Shown piece by piece: positions 9,612 through 20,398 of a DNA stretch of 21,113 nt (position 1 is the stretch's first letter; the number at the start of each line of letters is the position of its first letter). A program made the position numbers and the translations under genes. Origin of the DNA: Pigoraptor chileana. Lineage: Eukaryota > Opisthokonta > Filasterea. The stretch spans positions 1 to 21,113 of the forward strand of contig CALSCR010000062.1 in NCBI GenBank assembly GCA_943704495.1. Direction: 5' to 3'. Below the pieces are notes generated by a model. That model ran no database searches and was not told where the DNA came from. It saw only the letters and a program-made list of their open reading frames with translations.

Positions 9612-10072
9612 ATGAGTGCTGACAGGTCATCGATAGCATTTCCAGTCGCAAAGTCAGATAAGGACGACTGAATTGTCACTGGCAGCAACTCTGGTAACTG
9701 AGCACGGCGCGTAACAAGTCAATGACTGTTGAGGCGTGTCGTGGACGTGACAGAGGGAAGAAGTGTTTGCATAGTGTTTGCAGCTGCATGCACACTCGGA
9801 CGGATGACGTCGTACCCATAACCCTCTGCCAACGGCGGAGCAGCAACGGCAAGACGGCACGTGCGCGCACCCGAAGGGCATCTATTCAAGCGCCACGTAC
9901 GAACCATTCACTGTCCCTCGGGGCACGACAAAAGCTGACGTGTCAATCTTGAGTTACCGCACACATTTTATGTCGTGGCTCAAATAGCGACACAGATGCC
10001 AACCCCTGTTAAGTAAACTTTGCATCCGAATGGCTGTCTGACAACACTGGCATTTTTGAATTTGCATTTCTT
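9612..10072. other. Spacer between convergent genes (3' UTRs)
   Basis: This 461-bp region separates the nuclease stop codon and the membrane-protein stop codon. It presumably holds both 3' UTRs. No perfect AATAAA was found for either gene. Short ORFs are present but show no family resemblance or splice support. Confidence 0.6.
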
Positions 10073-11395
10073 TTAATAGTACCATATTCGCATGGGCCTC
10101 TGAAAGATGCTTATGACGACAAGAGAGTTTGCGAGGATGATCGCGACGACATATCCATACAAGTCCGGACTGACCAAGAGGTACCTGTAGATGCTCAAGA
10201 TCTCCTGGAACAGGGTTGGGTATGCCGTCTGCACGATCGCAATGCCAACAAGAAGGGAGACGACAACCGACCCGAGGTTGGCGAGAGCAAAGTACATGGC
10301 GGCAGAATACTGCGACTCGGACAGCGGACTGTCGGGGGCATAGTCGAGCTTGATTGGGTTGAAGGAGTTGCTCGCAAAGGGATAGTGCTCGTCGTTGATG
10401 CCGTATCGCAGGACGGGCGTCATGCACAGGAAGAAGGCGAGTCCGGACATTTGTGACATGACCTGCGTAAAATTTAAAATTGTTGTTGATTCTGTTGAGA
10501 CAAGGAATGATTTTTTGAGTGTGCGACAGTGTGCATGCGCCTATTACATCTGCTCGGAAAGGAGCGGCACTCGGCTGGACTGGTATGTCTAGACATAAGA
10601 CCACCGATGGCACAAAGCAATTTCTGAGTCGGGCGCCCGTCACATCCAGTTGGCACATTGACGGGACCGTGTCATTTGCAATCGGGAGAGTGGAGCACGT
10701 GCACCGGACATCATTTGTGGTCACTCCTAATGACTTACCTTCCATATGAAAAAGCGTGTCTGTCGCCGCCGATAACCCGATTTGATATTGGAGTGGCCAC
10801 GGTCGTTAGGGTTGTGCTCGTCTGACGGCATTGCATCCGGGTCTGCCGCGCATCCCTGCATTAATAATTCCCCAGGGAGAAATTGGTCGCGATATCAAAT
10901 GAGTACAGCAGAGTCGCCGAAGGGCGGCAGGCGGGTAACGAGAGACTCACGCCAAACGGATTGACGATTTTGGGATGACAGACAAAATGCACGCCTTTTA
11001 AAGACCCATCACACGTAGACAAGACTAAAACAAACAGATGGACAGGTGCACATACATTAGATGCACGACGAGTAGCGGTTCAGTCGACGAGAGGATGTGT
11101 GTGTACGGGCGGGGCCAATAAGAGCGAGAGGAGGCCAATTCCATTGGGGTGTGTGGAGTATGCATACCTTCCCCGTGAACACATTTTTCAGAAACGACTT
11201 GATCCAGACGCGAAACTTGATCCAGCTGTGCAATAACAATTGGATAAGCGAAAAACAAAGTTAATGCAAATTGCAACAAACAACACGACGATCGCGAGTC
11301 AGCCAAGTCAGTCAGTCGGAGAATGAATCTGATGCGCAAAGAGTGTATGGGTGTGGGTGTGTGTGTGTGGGTGTGTGTGGGTGTGTGGGTGTGTG

Positions 11396-11434
<39 letters not shown>

Positions 11435-14400
11435 TTAAGTTATGGTAGCAAACGGCACCAACAGAGGCCGAGTGTACAACAACTGAAATGTCCCATCCGT
11501 TGTCTTACGCACATAGATCACACAGCCTGCCGGCAGATAGACACGGATTCGCAACATATGTATTCACACCACCATCACAACAACAACAACAACAACAACA
11601 GTGACAGCAACAACAATAAGGTTAACAAACGTCACGAGCAAGAGTACCAGCACACGTGACCGTTCTGTCATCTCATACCTATCAGTGAGGAATAGCAAGT
11701 AAGCGATGTTTCCGGCGAGTTGAGTCAGCCAAAATATGACAAAAGTGCCGCTCGAGTCCGTCGTCCGTGGGTACGCAAATACCACAAACTGCACATTACA
11801 GGGTGCAAAGAACAAGAAATCATGAGCAAATGGAGGGTGAATACACTCAATGCACTGCAATCAAAGCACAAATATAAGAACTTCTTGCATGTCAAATAGC
11901 ATGGCACTGAAATACAATATAAGATACAAACTAAACAGCACAGAAGTGACTCTGACACCCCACCACGTCACCAAGATGCTCCACCCAGAGGCCGCCCATC
12001 AACATGGCCATTTCAATCGGAAAGCAATCCGACAGTCCCAAAAGCGTCTTCTTGAATATAAATTGCACAATTCCAACAGCAATAACAAGCGCCTTTTGTG
12101 CGCCCGCCGAGACCTTTGTCATCCCGATGATGAAGAGGCTGAGTACGAAGAGAAAGAAGAAGAACGTGACGACGCACTTTGTGTACTGCAACAACATTAC
12201 ACGGTAGGTTACGAATGGATCCTGCGGCAATATGTCGGACAGATTATTGCTCATAACAGTCCCACGTGCATCAATGTTGCTCCCTCCTGCGGGTACCACG
12301 TGCCGTCCGTGCACACCGACCAGCCCCTCCTCCGCGGTTGTTACAACATAGTGATTTGCGGATTCACCATGGTGCGGATTGCCTGCCGTCGACAGATCGC
12401 ACACTGTGACAATCCCTGCGTGCATTGTCACGTGCGGCACAGTGGCGGTGAGCGAGGGCTTTCCACTCGCCGAAGATGACAAAGCAGAATGAGATGGCAA
12501 AGAGGCGTCCGCTCCACTTTCGGCAACACCGAGTTGAGGGTGTCCGTCACTCCCATCTGGTTCCCGCCCGGGAGGGACTTCACGGGACGATCGCAATCTT
12601 CGCGACGTCGTTGGGGTCGGTGTTGCGTCTCCCGCTGTGAGCACGCCGCTGTGCATGGATTGCGCTGCACGTGACTTGCGCGAGGGAGCGTCGCTGCTTC
12701 TGTTGCTGCTGATGTGGCTGTTGCGCCCGTCCACCGCAGACAGCGATGCACGTGACGATGCATTCGTGGTGCTGTCTACCCCGGAAGCACCCGAGTAGTT
12801 GGGAGGGTTGGTTGCGTCGGGATGATTGTCGTCTGCCTTTTGAAGTCCAGACACCGTGGACGGCGCACGTGACCCTTCGAGTGGGGTGGAGTAGTTGCTT
12901 GGCGCGGGACCGTGGGGCGCGTGTGGGCTAAGCAATACAGGATGATACGCAATGATGCGACTGGAGCACAGACGAAGACCTGCCGGAAGGACGATAAAGG
13001 AAAATATTGCCATGGGTGTAAGAGAAGTAATGACAAAGAGTGTAGGTTGAGGTAAGCGTGACGATAATGGCACAAATGCAGCCATTCGTTCAAGAGCACT
13101 CAGAGGACCGAGGCAGGGTTCAAAGTCAGTTGCGAGATATATCAATAACTTCATGAGAAAGAAGGGGACGGTGCGGGGATACTGTTGTTGTCAAGAGGCG
13201 AAGAGTGATAAAGACATAGCAGTAATTAAGCCACAGTATGGGATGTTCGAGAGATGGGAGGGTGTGAGGATACTGTTGTTGTCGAGTGATGCAGACAAAG
13301 CAGTAATTAAGCCACAGTATGGAAGGTTCTATTGCGTGCTGATCCCCGTTTGTGCCCTCACGTCAGTCAGTGGAAGCCACCACGTGACACCACCCACCGA
13401 CAATAGTGCCCACGAGGCTTATCATAATTGGAATAATTCCCATGAGGCGGAATGCGTCGCCGTTGGACCACAAAATGCTCCCAGCAATGACCTCGAGTGC
13501 GTACACGGACGCGAGAATGGGTGCATAGCTCTTGAATGGACGCCACGGGACGTTCGCATCGAGGCACCCGAGAAACAAAATCACGTTGATGTACGACCAC
13601 CACGTCCAAGTCACTGGGTTGACTATCCAAACATAGGTCGCAATCCTATCGTAATCGTCGGAGTTGTAGTCAAAGTCGATAGGTATGCAGCCCATGACGA
13701 CAATGCACACTGACGTGGGGATGACGACAGCGCAAAAGACGAGCCAAGCGATGCGATATCCCTCCTTGCGAAAGTAACTTCCTATCACAAGGATCGCATA
13801 GCTGAGTGGGGAATGACACACTGTTCCGTCTTCGAGAACTATCGGAAAAGTAATTCCTAAAACTGACGAGCGCCGCCGTTCCGGTGCGGGGACGACGGCG
13901 GGGGCGTGCGTAGTGGGTTGCTATCGACAGACGCAAAAGAGATCAGCCGGAAGGATTTGGTCAGTTACGTTACGGAGAATTGATAGCATTTGCGATGGAA
14001 TATGAACTCATTGGAAAAGACATACACGAGCATAGATATAAAAGACGCACGCACATTACGCATATGCACACATATGTACAGACATTGGCATGCGTGTGCG
14101 TGCACGTGTACATGGACACAAACGCACAGATGCATCCCATACTATAAGCAGCATACTCACTCAAGGTACACACATACATTCACACGTATAGAGAGCTCTC
14201 GCATACATACAATCACACACACACATTACACACACATACACACACGCATTACACAAATATATACACACTCACATCCATACAATCACACACACACACATTA
14301 TTACACAAACATACACATACGGATTACCCAAACATACAACATACACTTTGCACAAATACACAATGGCAAACACATGACATATTACATGAACGTACATACA

Positions 14401-15011
14401 TACATAGTCATACATACATACAAACACACAAACACACAAACACAAAAACTCGCAACTGAGACAATCGCCACAATTGCACTCACATCGTTTTCAATGCATT
14501 CGAGCATGTCATACGACGCATTGAGTCCCTTTCCCGGCGGCCGACTCATTGCGCAATCAGCCAGAGTGGTCGATGACAGCATTACCATTGGTGTCCCATC
14601 ACCAATGGTACTCGGTCTGGGCGCTTCAAATACGACCGCCGTGTGCATACCAGAGTGCGTGTGGGCACGTGAGGCCTCCCATGTCTCACTCTTGTCATTC
14701 GAAATCAGCTCATCTCCCGCACGATTGACGTCGTTTTTGTCGCTAGGGATTTCAACATTCTCGTCAAGCCGCGATGCGTCGTCACGTGAGGCCGAGCCAC
14801 AGTCGGCGACAGTGTGGTCTCCAAGGATGCTGGCCTCGAGAGACTCTTCGTCGGAGTCTCCCATTGGCGTCCTCGCACCGTCCTCATCATCCTGTGCCGC
14901 GTCCCCGGCAGAGAGAATTTCTCGCTTACTGGTGAACTCATCGAGTTCCATATCGAGCGAGATATTGTTTGAACTCACGGCGTCAGCGAGGGACGACCGT
15001 GAGTCCGCCAT
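10073..15011 (-). CDS. Multipass membrane protein of unknown family, 7 exons
   Basis: Exons (sense order): 15011-14484, 13920-13398, 12979-11967, 11788-11679, 11225-11168, 10855-10739, 10462-10073, about 912 aa, with all phases compatible. Seen: an acidic Ser/Asp/Glu-rich N-terminus (1-176) with no signal peptide. A first membrane block (about 195-350) has four to five hydrophobic segments, with IVNPVTWTWWSY at about 275-286. A long Ser/Thr/Pro-rich polar loop (about 370-600) follows. A second block (about 606-725) has a very hydrophobic TFFFFLFVLSLFIIG helix and a KKTLLGLSDCFPIEMAML motif. Then come a basic WIKFRVWIKSFLKN segment, a short polar linker, and three C-terminal helices (789-902). 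I do not recognise the family. The layout suggests a channel, transporter or receptor-like scaffold, but no signature motif supports one. The weakest points are the exon 3 donor (GAC|GTGGTG) and the exon 2 start. Confidence 0.8.
11399..11432. repeat. (GT)17 microsatellite in intron 4 of the membrane-protein gene
   Basis: A perfect GT tract on the plus strand lies within a longer TG-rich stretch starting at about 11345. On the sense (minus) strand of the host gene it is CA-rich and lies in the 3' half of the intron (11678-11226). Confidence 0.9.
11577..11600. repeat. (CAA)n trinucleotide tract in an intron
   Basis: A short perfect CAA run on the plus strand lies in the same intron of the membrane-protein gene, near its 5' (sense) half. 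An Asn-rich ORF across it is a repeat artefact. Confidence 0.8.
13177..13322. repeat. Tandem duplication in intron 2 of the membrane-protein gene
   Basis: Two blocks recur in the same order. A 16-bp block GGATACTGTTGTTGTC is at 13177-13192 and 13268-13283. A 24-bp block beginning AGCAGTAATTAAGCC is at 13218-13241 and 13299-13322. The offsets are 91 and 81 bp, so one copy has lost (or gained) about 10 bp. Confidence 0.85.
14060..14450. repeat. CA-rich satellite-like intron 1 of the membrane-protein gene
   Basis: The intron (14483-13921) is almost entirely CACACA, CATACA and CACAAA words on the plus strand, so TG-rich on the sense strand, starting close to the 5' splice site GTGAGT at 14483. 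Its open plus-strand frame (Thr/His-rich) is not a gene. Confidence 0.85.
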
Positions 15012-15534
15012 ACTTGTTGAGAGTATGTCTTCCCGACGCGTCAGTTTCCGTCACACCAACATTTTGAAAAGACTGATAAATGTTCCTACTTGCGGACGAA
15101 ATGAGATATGTGATAACAAGACAGTCTTCGTCGGCAACGTCGTCGTACCTACAAGAATCATCCGTCACAAATTCTCCGTAATCACAGCCTTTCCACTTTG
15201 TTTGCCTAATACCGGCCGGAGCATGCACACCAATTGACCAACTCAGGTGGCAAAGCACGAAGCGGGGCGGTGTCAATTCGCGGGTCTCTCTCATCGACGC
15301 AGAACTCGCGTAAGAATATTGCTATCAAATACTTAAAATAATGAGTACAATAATGTATGCTCACTTTGTTTTTCGAGTCGCGAGGTCGTCTTAGCGAGTG
15401 TTGCATAGAGTAAGTTTGGTAGCAAAGTGCTCTCCCCAGCGTGTGTAATCAGTCCCACAATTGTCATGGCCGAGTAATGACTGCTGCCACCGCCGAATCA
15501 GCTTCGCGAATCAGTCCAGGTAACCTCCGGTGAC

Positions 15535-15768
15535 TCACTGAATGAGTGCGGGCTGCCGACCCACCGATCCGGTCAGTCGTGCACTGAGTCGTGTGTGCGA
15601 CGACAGCACCGACCATCTGGGTCCCCTGAAGCCGCTCTGCCCGCCGCCGCCGGCATTCCAGTAGCCAATGTAGTAGAGGCTGTAATTAGTTATCTCCGTT
15701 TTCAATACAACAGTTGCATTGTAGCGCCGTCCAAAACTAGCTAACTGCGGCGGCGGCTCGGATGCCAT
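15535..15768 (-). CDS. Possible small ORF, 77 aa, hypothetical
   Basis: An ATG-initiated frame reads MASEPPPQLASFGRRYN... followed by a Tyr-rich stretch and a GGGGQ turn. I recognise no family, no signal peptide and no clear splice partner. It lies in the GC-rich divergent spacer, where open frames are more likely by chance. It could be a small gene, an upstream exon of the neighbouring minus-strand gene, or nothing. Confidence 0.2.
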   Translation of the reverse strand: MASEPPPQLASFGRRYNATVVLKTEITNYSLYYIGYWNAGGGGQSGFRGPRWSVLSSHTRLSARLTGSVGRQPALIQ

Positions 15769-16027
15769 TAACAGTGCCTGTCAGTGCTGACCAAGGACCC
15801 TTCGGATGAGTACTCACGTGTCTGGTTTGAGTCTGACCCTGGCCGAGTCACTTGTCAGTGCCGTTCTGGCGCCGCCGCGGACCTGGCGCTGAGCAGAGGG
15901 ATTTGCTTCTGCTGTGTCCGGCACTGCCTGTTCTGGCCCAGTTGTGAATATTAGTACTGTTATACTCATGTGTGCTGATCCGACTGGCTGAGGCGGCGCA
16001 GAACGTCAGAACAAAGGGCTGAACAAC

Positions 16028-16057
16028 GAACTCAAGCCATCAGAACTCAAGCCATCA
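16028..16057. repeat. Tandem 15-bp duplication GAACTCAAGCCATCA x2
   Basis: Two exact adjacent copies (16028-16042 and 16043-16057) lie in the divergent spacer. This is probably a simple slippage duplication. Confidence 0.85.
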
Positions 16058-16179
16058 GACGCCGATTTCGACGACGGAGAATACAGTCCTTTGGGCTGCG
16101 GCGAGTCAGTCGGCACGGCAATCCGGCGTTACCGGTCTGAAATTGCGGCGACCCGGATGGGCCTTTCAGTGGAGTTGAT

Positions 16180-16192
16180 TCAGTGCCACTGA
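16180..16192. promoter_or_regulatory. Perfect palindrome TCAGTG-C-CACTGA
   Basis: A 13-bp inverted repeat is built from the hexamer that is over-represented in the surrounding spacer. A further TCAGTG lies 9 bp upstream (16166-16171). It could be a dimeric factor site. This is inference from structure only. Confidence 0.35.
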
Positions 16193-16757
16193 CAGTTTAG
16201 ATCGCTTGCCAGCCGTGCGTGACGGCATACTGACTTTTACGTCTAATGGCGCATTCCGGGACCTCGCGCATTCGGCCGCGGTGCAATCGGTGCACTTCCG
16301 GCGCACTTTTCGCCATCAGGAGCTCTATTAATGGCATCCCGGCTGTGTTGTGTGATACCATATTAGGCATTCATCAACTAATAATATCTATTTCAAACCT
16401 GCGAATAGAAGCATTGCACATAAATAGATTAACTCGAACCTTAATGCTTTCATATAGATATTATATGCGTGTAATGATTGCCTCATATAGTAATGTATCT
16501 ATACATAGCCCTTCGCAAACTCTGCTTTTTGTCCGCACGCACGTCTTATGTTGTTGACAGTCCCGTCACTGAAAGAAAGCCGCCGATCCGCGCCGTGTCG
16601 ACACAGATCAGCACTGCCTTTGCACAATCCGTCCACATGCCCACATAAGATATTTACCGACCGCATACAAAGTATTTATTGGGGATTCTATCGCTGTGTA
16701 CTCTTTGTACGCATTGCGTCAGCGTTTGACCTGGCTTTCTCTCACAGCTCGGCAGAA

Positions 16758-17224
16758 ATGAGGGCTGAACTGCTGCTCTTCGGAGTGATCGTCTCTGTCG
16801 CAACTCTGATTGTGTCAACAGATGCGCTCATGCACGGTCAGCACCGCATTCCCTCTAGTTTTCCCACTCTTCGGCAACGTCGTGAGGCCACGGGCGATGC
16901 CAGTCCCAAAACTGTCCCCTATCGCCGCCCACGTGACACACACCGGTGCGGAACCCCGCATCGCGCGGAGCCGGAGCACCGCGAAGAGACGCTCAATCCG
17001 CCTGCAAAGGCCGCCGAAAAGTCTTTCTTGGAGCACTTGCGCAGGCGTCGGGGTGCGTGGGTGCGCATTGTCACAGGAAGTTTGTTTTGTTTGTATCGGG
17101 AGAGGCCGTGTCTACAGTGAGGCCGTTTCTACAGTTCGGTTCCGATTATTCATCGTAGTCTGTGTTTCTCATTTATTAGTGCGGAGTGTTTTTTTTGTTG
17201 AATGCCCGAATGCGTGACTATAGA

Positions 17225-17257
<33 letters not shown>

Positions 17258-19386
17258 CAGTGTGTGACGAATCAGTCTGCAGTGAATGTGCAAATGTGCA
17301 CAATAAGATCAATTTTCAGTACTGCGCTTTGTGTGAAGTCGTTCCAGGCAGTATTGTTCGTTATTGCCCACTAAATTTTAACTGTCGCCGGTGCTGCGTT
17401 ATCACGTGCGCCCTACCTCAGAGCTAAATGGGTTTCCGGGGCAGGCACTCACCGCAGCGGCGGGCACCGTCGGTTCGTGGGATGTCAACCCCACGAACGG
17501 TGTTCTGACGGATGCTTTTCCGACCGACTCGGTACGTGTTTGAGTGGCACTATGGTGTAATGTTTGTGTTTGCGAATGTGTGTAATGTGTGGTTGTGTAT
17601 GTGTGGGGTTGGCATGGGATGTGTTTCATGGTTCGACTGGTCGTGTTGTTGCGTGTGAGAGTGCAGAAAGAGAGAGAAACAGCGAGACAGCACGATGTCA
17701 GGTGATCCTTTGTCACTGCCGGGTCCAACGCCATTATTACGCCACCGTTTTAAAAATATTAATATTTTATTGTTTAACGCGCACTTTCACGCTCGCACAC
17801 ACTCCAAACAACCCGCGCACACAAACTCGCGCCCGAAAACACACACACGCACACACACACACGCGCGCACGCACACAACACTCACAAACAACCCTAAATT
17901 TATCCGCACAGCTGACAGTGGACGCGTGGCTGAAGCTTCCCGCCATTACACTGAAAAACGACCAACAGGATCTGAACGTTGTCCTCGCCTCGTTCTCTCT
18001 CAATCCCACCCTGTCGTTCTATCTTGCTGTCAATGCGTCCGGAGTGATAATCAAGTGCCCCAAGTGGGCATCGGAGGACCTTGGCGAATGGGCGGTTCTC
18101 TACGATCACTCAACAGCCGAGTTTCCTTGGACGGATAATGGAGAGGATCTGGCCTATCCGAAGGGATGGTCTCACGTTGTTGGACGGTGCGAGCCGGACA
18201 AGGTGAAACCGAATGCGACCGCTGCCTCACTCATGGTCAACGGCGTTGTTTTCCATGGAACATCGCAGAGTAATGTTGCGAATGTTGTCATGACGCCCAA
18301 GAACGGCGGACCCACTGGGTCGGTTGTCGGAATTAAGACGGCGATGGGATTCGATGTTTCTGTTGACGAGGTGCGGGGACGTTCTGAGACTATGTGGTCC
18401 TTGTTTGCGAGGAGTGTCTTTTTTTCTCTCCAGCTGTGTGAATGTTGGGGGGAAGGGGGGTCTGTGCATATGCGTACTGTAACATTGGCATGGTTGTGTG
18501 CATGTGTGTTTGCCACTGTGGATGGGGTAACCGAGAACATTTCTTACACTTGTCTGGGAATGTATTGTGCATAGCGCCTGCAAAGCTCTTAGTTCCTTGT
18601 GCTTATTTCGTATGTGTGTGTGTGTGTGTGTGTATGTATGCGATCCATGTGTGCTGAGTGAGTGACTCTGTTTTCTCGTGCGAACAACGACGGCGGGTGA
18701 TGAATCAACCGACGGATGTGCAGATTCGTGTGTGGTCGCAGTCCCACACTGACTGGCAGGTGCTCCACTACTCATTCATTGGCGTCGATCCAACGGAGTA
18801 TTTTCTTGTGACAAATTTCGACTTTGAGTCTACAGATGCAAATCCGACAAAGGTAAGCACATGCAGTGCCTACACAAACAACAATTACTGCCATACAACT
18901 GTGCCTGTATGTTTGGTCCAAATATAACATTCTCCCCTTTGACTGTATTCGCGCGCTCGATTCTCCCTCTCTTTTCTCCCTCTCTCTCTCTCAGTTTTTA
19001 TCACTCTCTCTTTCGCTATCATCCCCTGTGCAAGCCAACATAAAACATTCATGATATTTTGTTTTGTGGAGTCAATGGACGAAAACACTAACTTTGATCC
19101 TACATCGGTCATCTCTTCTTTATTGTCGATGTTTTTGTGCTGGAAAAAGATTTACGACAAGTGCGCGAATGGGTATTCGAATCGCATTCCTCGCGCAACA
19201 ACACTTGTTCCTTCTGATATTCCGCTTGACATTTACTACCGACAAGACGATCTTGAAATGGCCCTTACTTATTGCGGAGTCACCCCGTGTGATGAGCCGG
19301 GTGAGTGTTTTTGTGTGCTGGTTGTGTGCGTGTGTTCATATGTTGCATGTGAGTGTGTATGTGTGTCTCTATCCGCCACGTAGGTT

Positions 19387-19419
<33 letters not shown>

Positions 19420-20355
19420 TGCCGCTGACACTCACAAAAATATCTGCACACACCCCCACTCGCTTGCACGTGTTCTGGATTCCCAACCCCCCGTATGCAC
19501 TGCAGAAATCATGATGTCGTATGCCAGCAACCCACTTTTGCGCGGCAATTCGTCAATTCGCATTGAATTTGTCGGATTTTCCACTGCCGCTGGTCAGTAT
19601 TCAACAATTGCGCACGTGACAGAGAAAGACGCTGACTTGAATTCCCACACCTCCGTCTCTTGAGAAATTCATTGGACCAGCACCCTAGATATTGACTTGA
19701 CTCCCACTTCTTTGCGAGGCCCCTGTGACTCTGACATCTTTTTGTTCAGTGTGTGTTTCTACGTTCTCAAGGGAAGAGGAGTTGCACGGCCGGGGCTGAA
19801 GATAGTGTGGACATAATAAGGGCGTTGAGTTCTCCTCACATCTTTCTCCTCACATCTTTCAACACTACTCATTATACTGTTACACCCCATGCAATTCACA
19901 GGCGATGCCAGCACGTTTCGTTATCCTTCAACGTCCACCACGAACACTGCGGCACAATTGGCGACTCTCAATCAGGCCTTTAGCGGATCGGGCCTTGTCT
20001 TTAACCTCGTAAATGAGACAGTCGTCGCCGATGATGCCATCCGCCGGGTGAGTGCGACATACTCGGCATGAACATACTCGGCATCTGGATTTTGGCGTGC
20101 GCAGTCCTCTCTGTCACATGAAAAAAAGTGGATTTTATAATCGACTGTGGTGGTGTGTGTGATGTGTACATGAAAGTGGTGTGTAGAGTGTGCGGAAGTG
20201 TGTGTGTGTGTGTGTGTATGAAAGTGGTGTTTAGGAGTGTGTGGAAGTGTGTGTGTGTGTATGAAAGCGTGCAGAAGTGGTTGTGTGTGTGTGTGTGTAT
20301 GAAAGTGGTGTTTAGGAGTGTGTGGAAGTGTGTGTGTGTGTATGAAAGCGTGCAT

Positions 20356-20398
<43 letters not shown>

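Larger units (their letters stand above)
15012..16757. promoter_or_regulatory. 1.75-kb region between two divergent genes
   Basis: This region lies between the starts of the membrane-protein gene (minus) and the pappalysin gene (plus), so it must contain both promoters and any 5' UTR exons. The part at about 15480-16340 is GC-rich with CG-containing words. The part at about 16345-16510 turns sharply AT-rich. It carries a cluster of TCAGTG/CACTGA hexamers and a 15-bp tandem duplication (16028-16057). No convincing conserved coding sequence was seen. Confidence 0.55.

Noticed and set aside
9954-10745. 263-aa minus-strand ORF
   Set aside because: It reads out of frame through two exons and an intron of the membrane-protein gene. 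The competing frames give hydrophobic helices with good splice sites.
13990-15237. 415-aa plus-strand ORF
   Set aside because: Its first third is a CA-repeat translation, and the rest is antisense to exon 1 of the membrane-protein gene, which has better phase and splice support.
16246-16557. 103-aa plus-strand ORF in the spacer
   Set aside because: It spans the GC-rich to AT-rich boundary with no change of coding character, and shows no motif, splice support or recognisable similarity.
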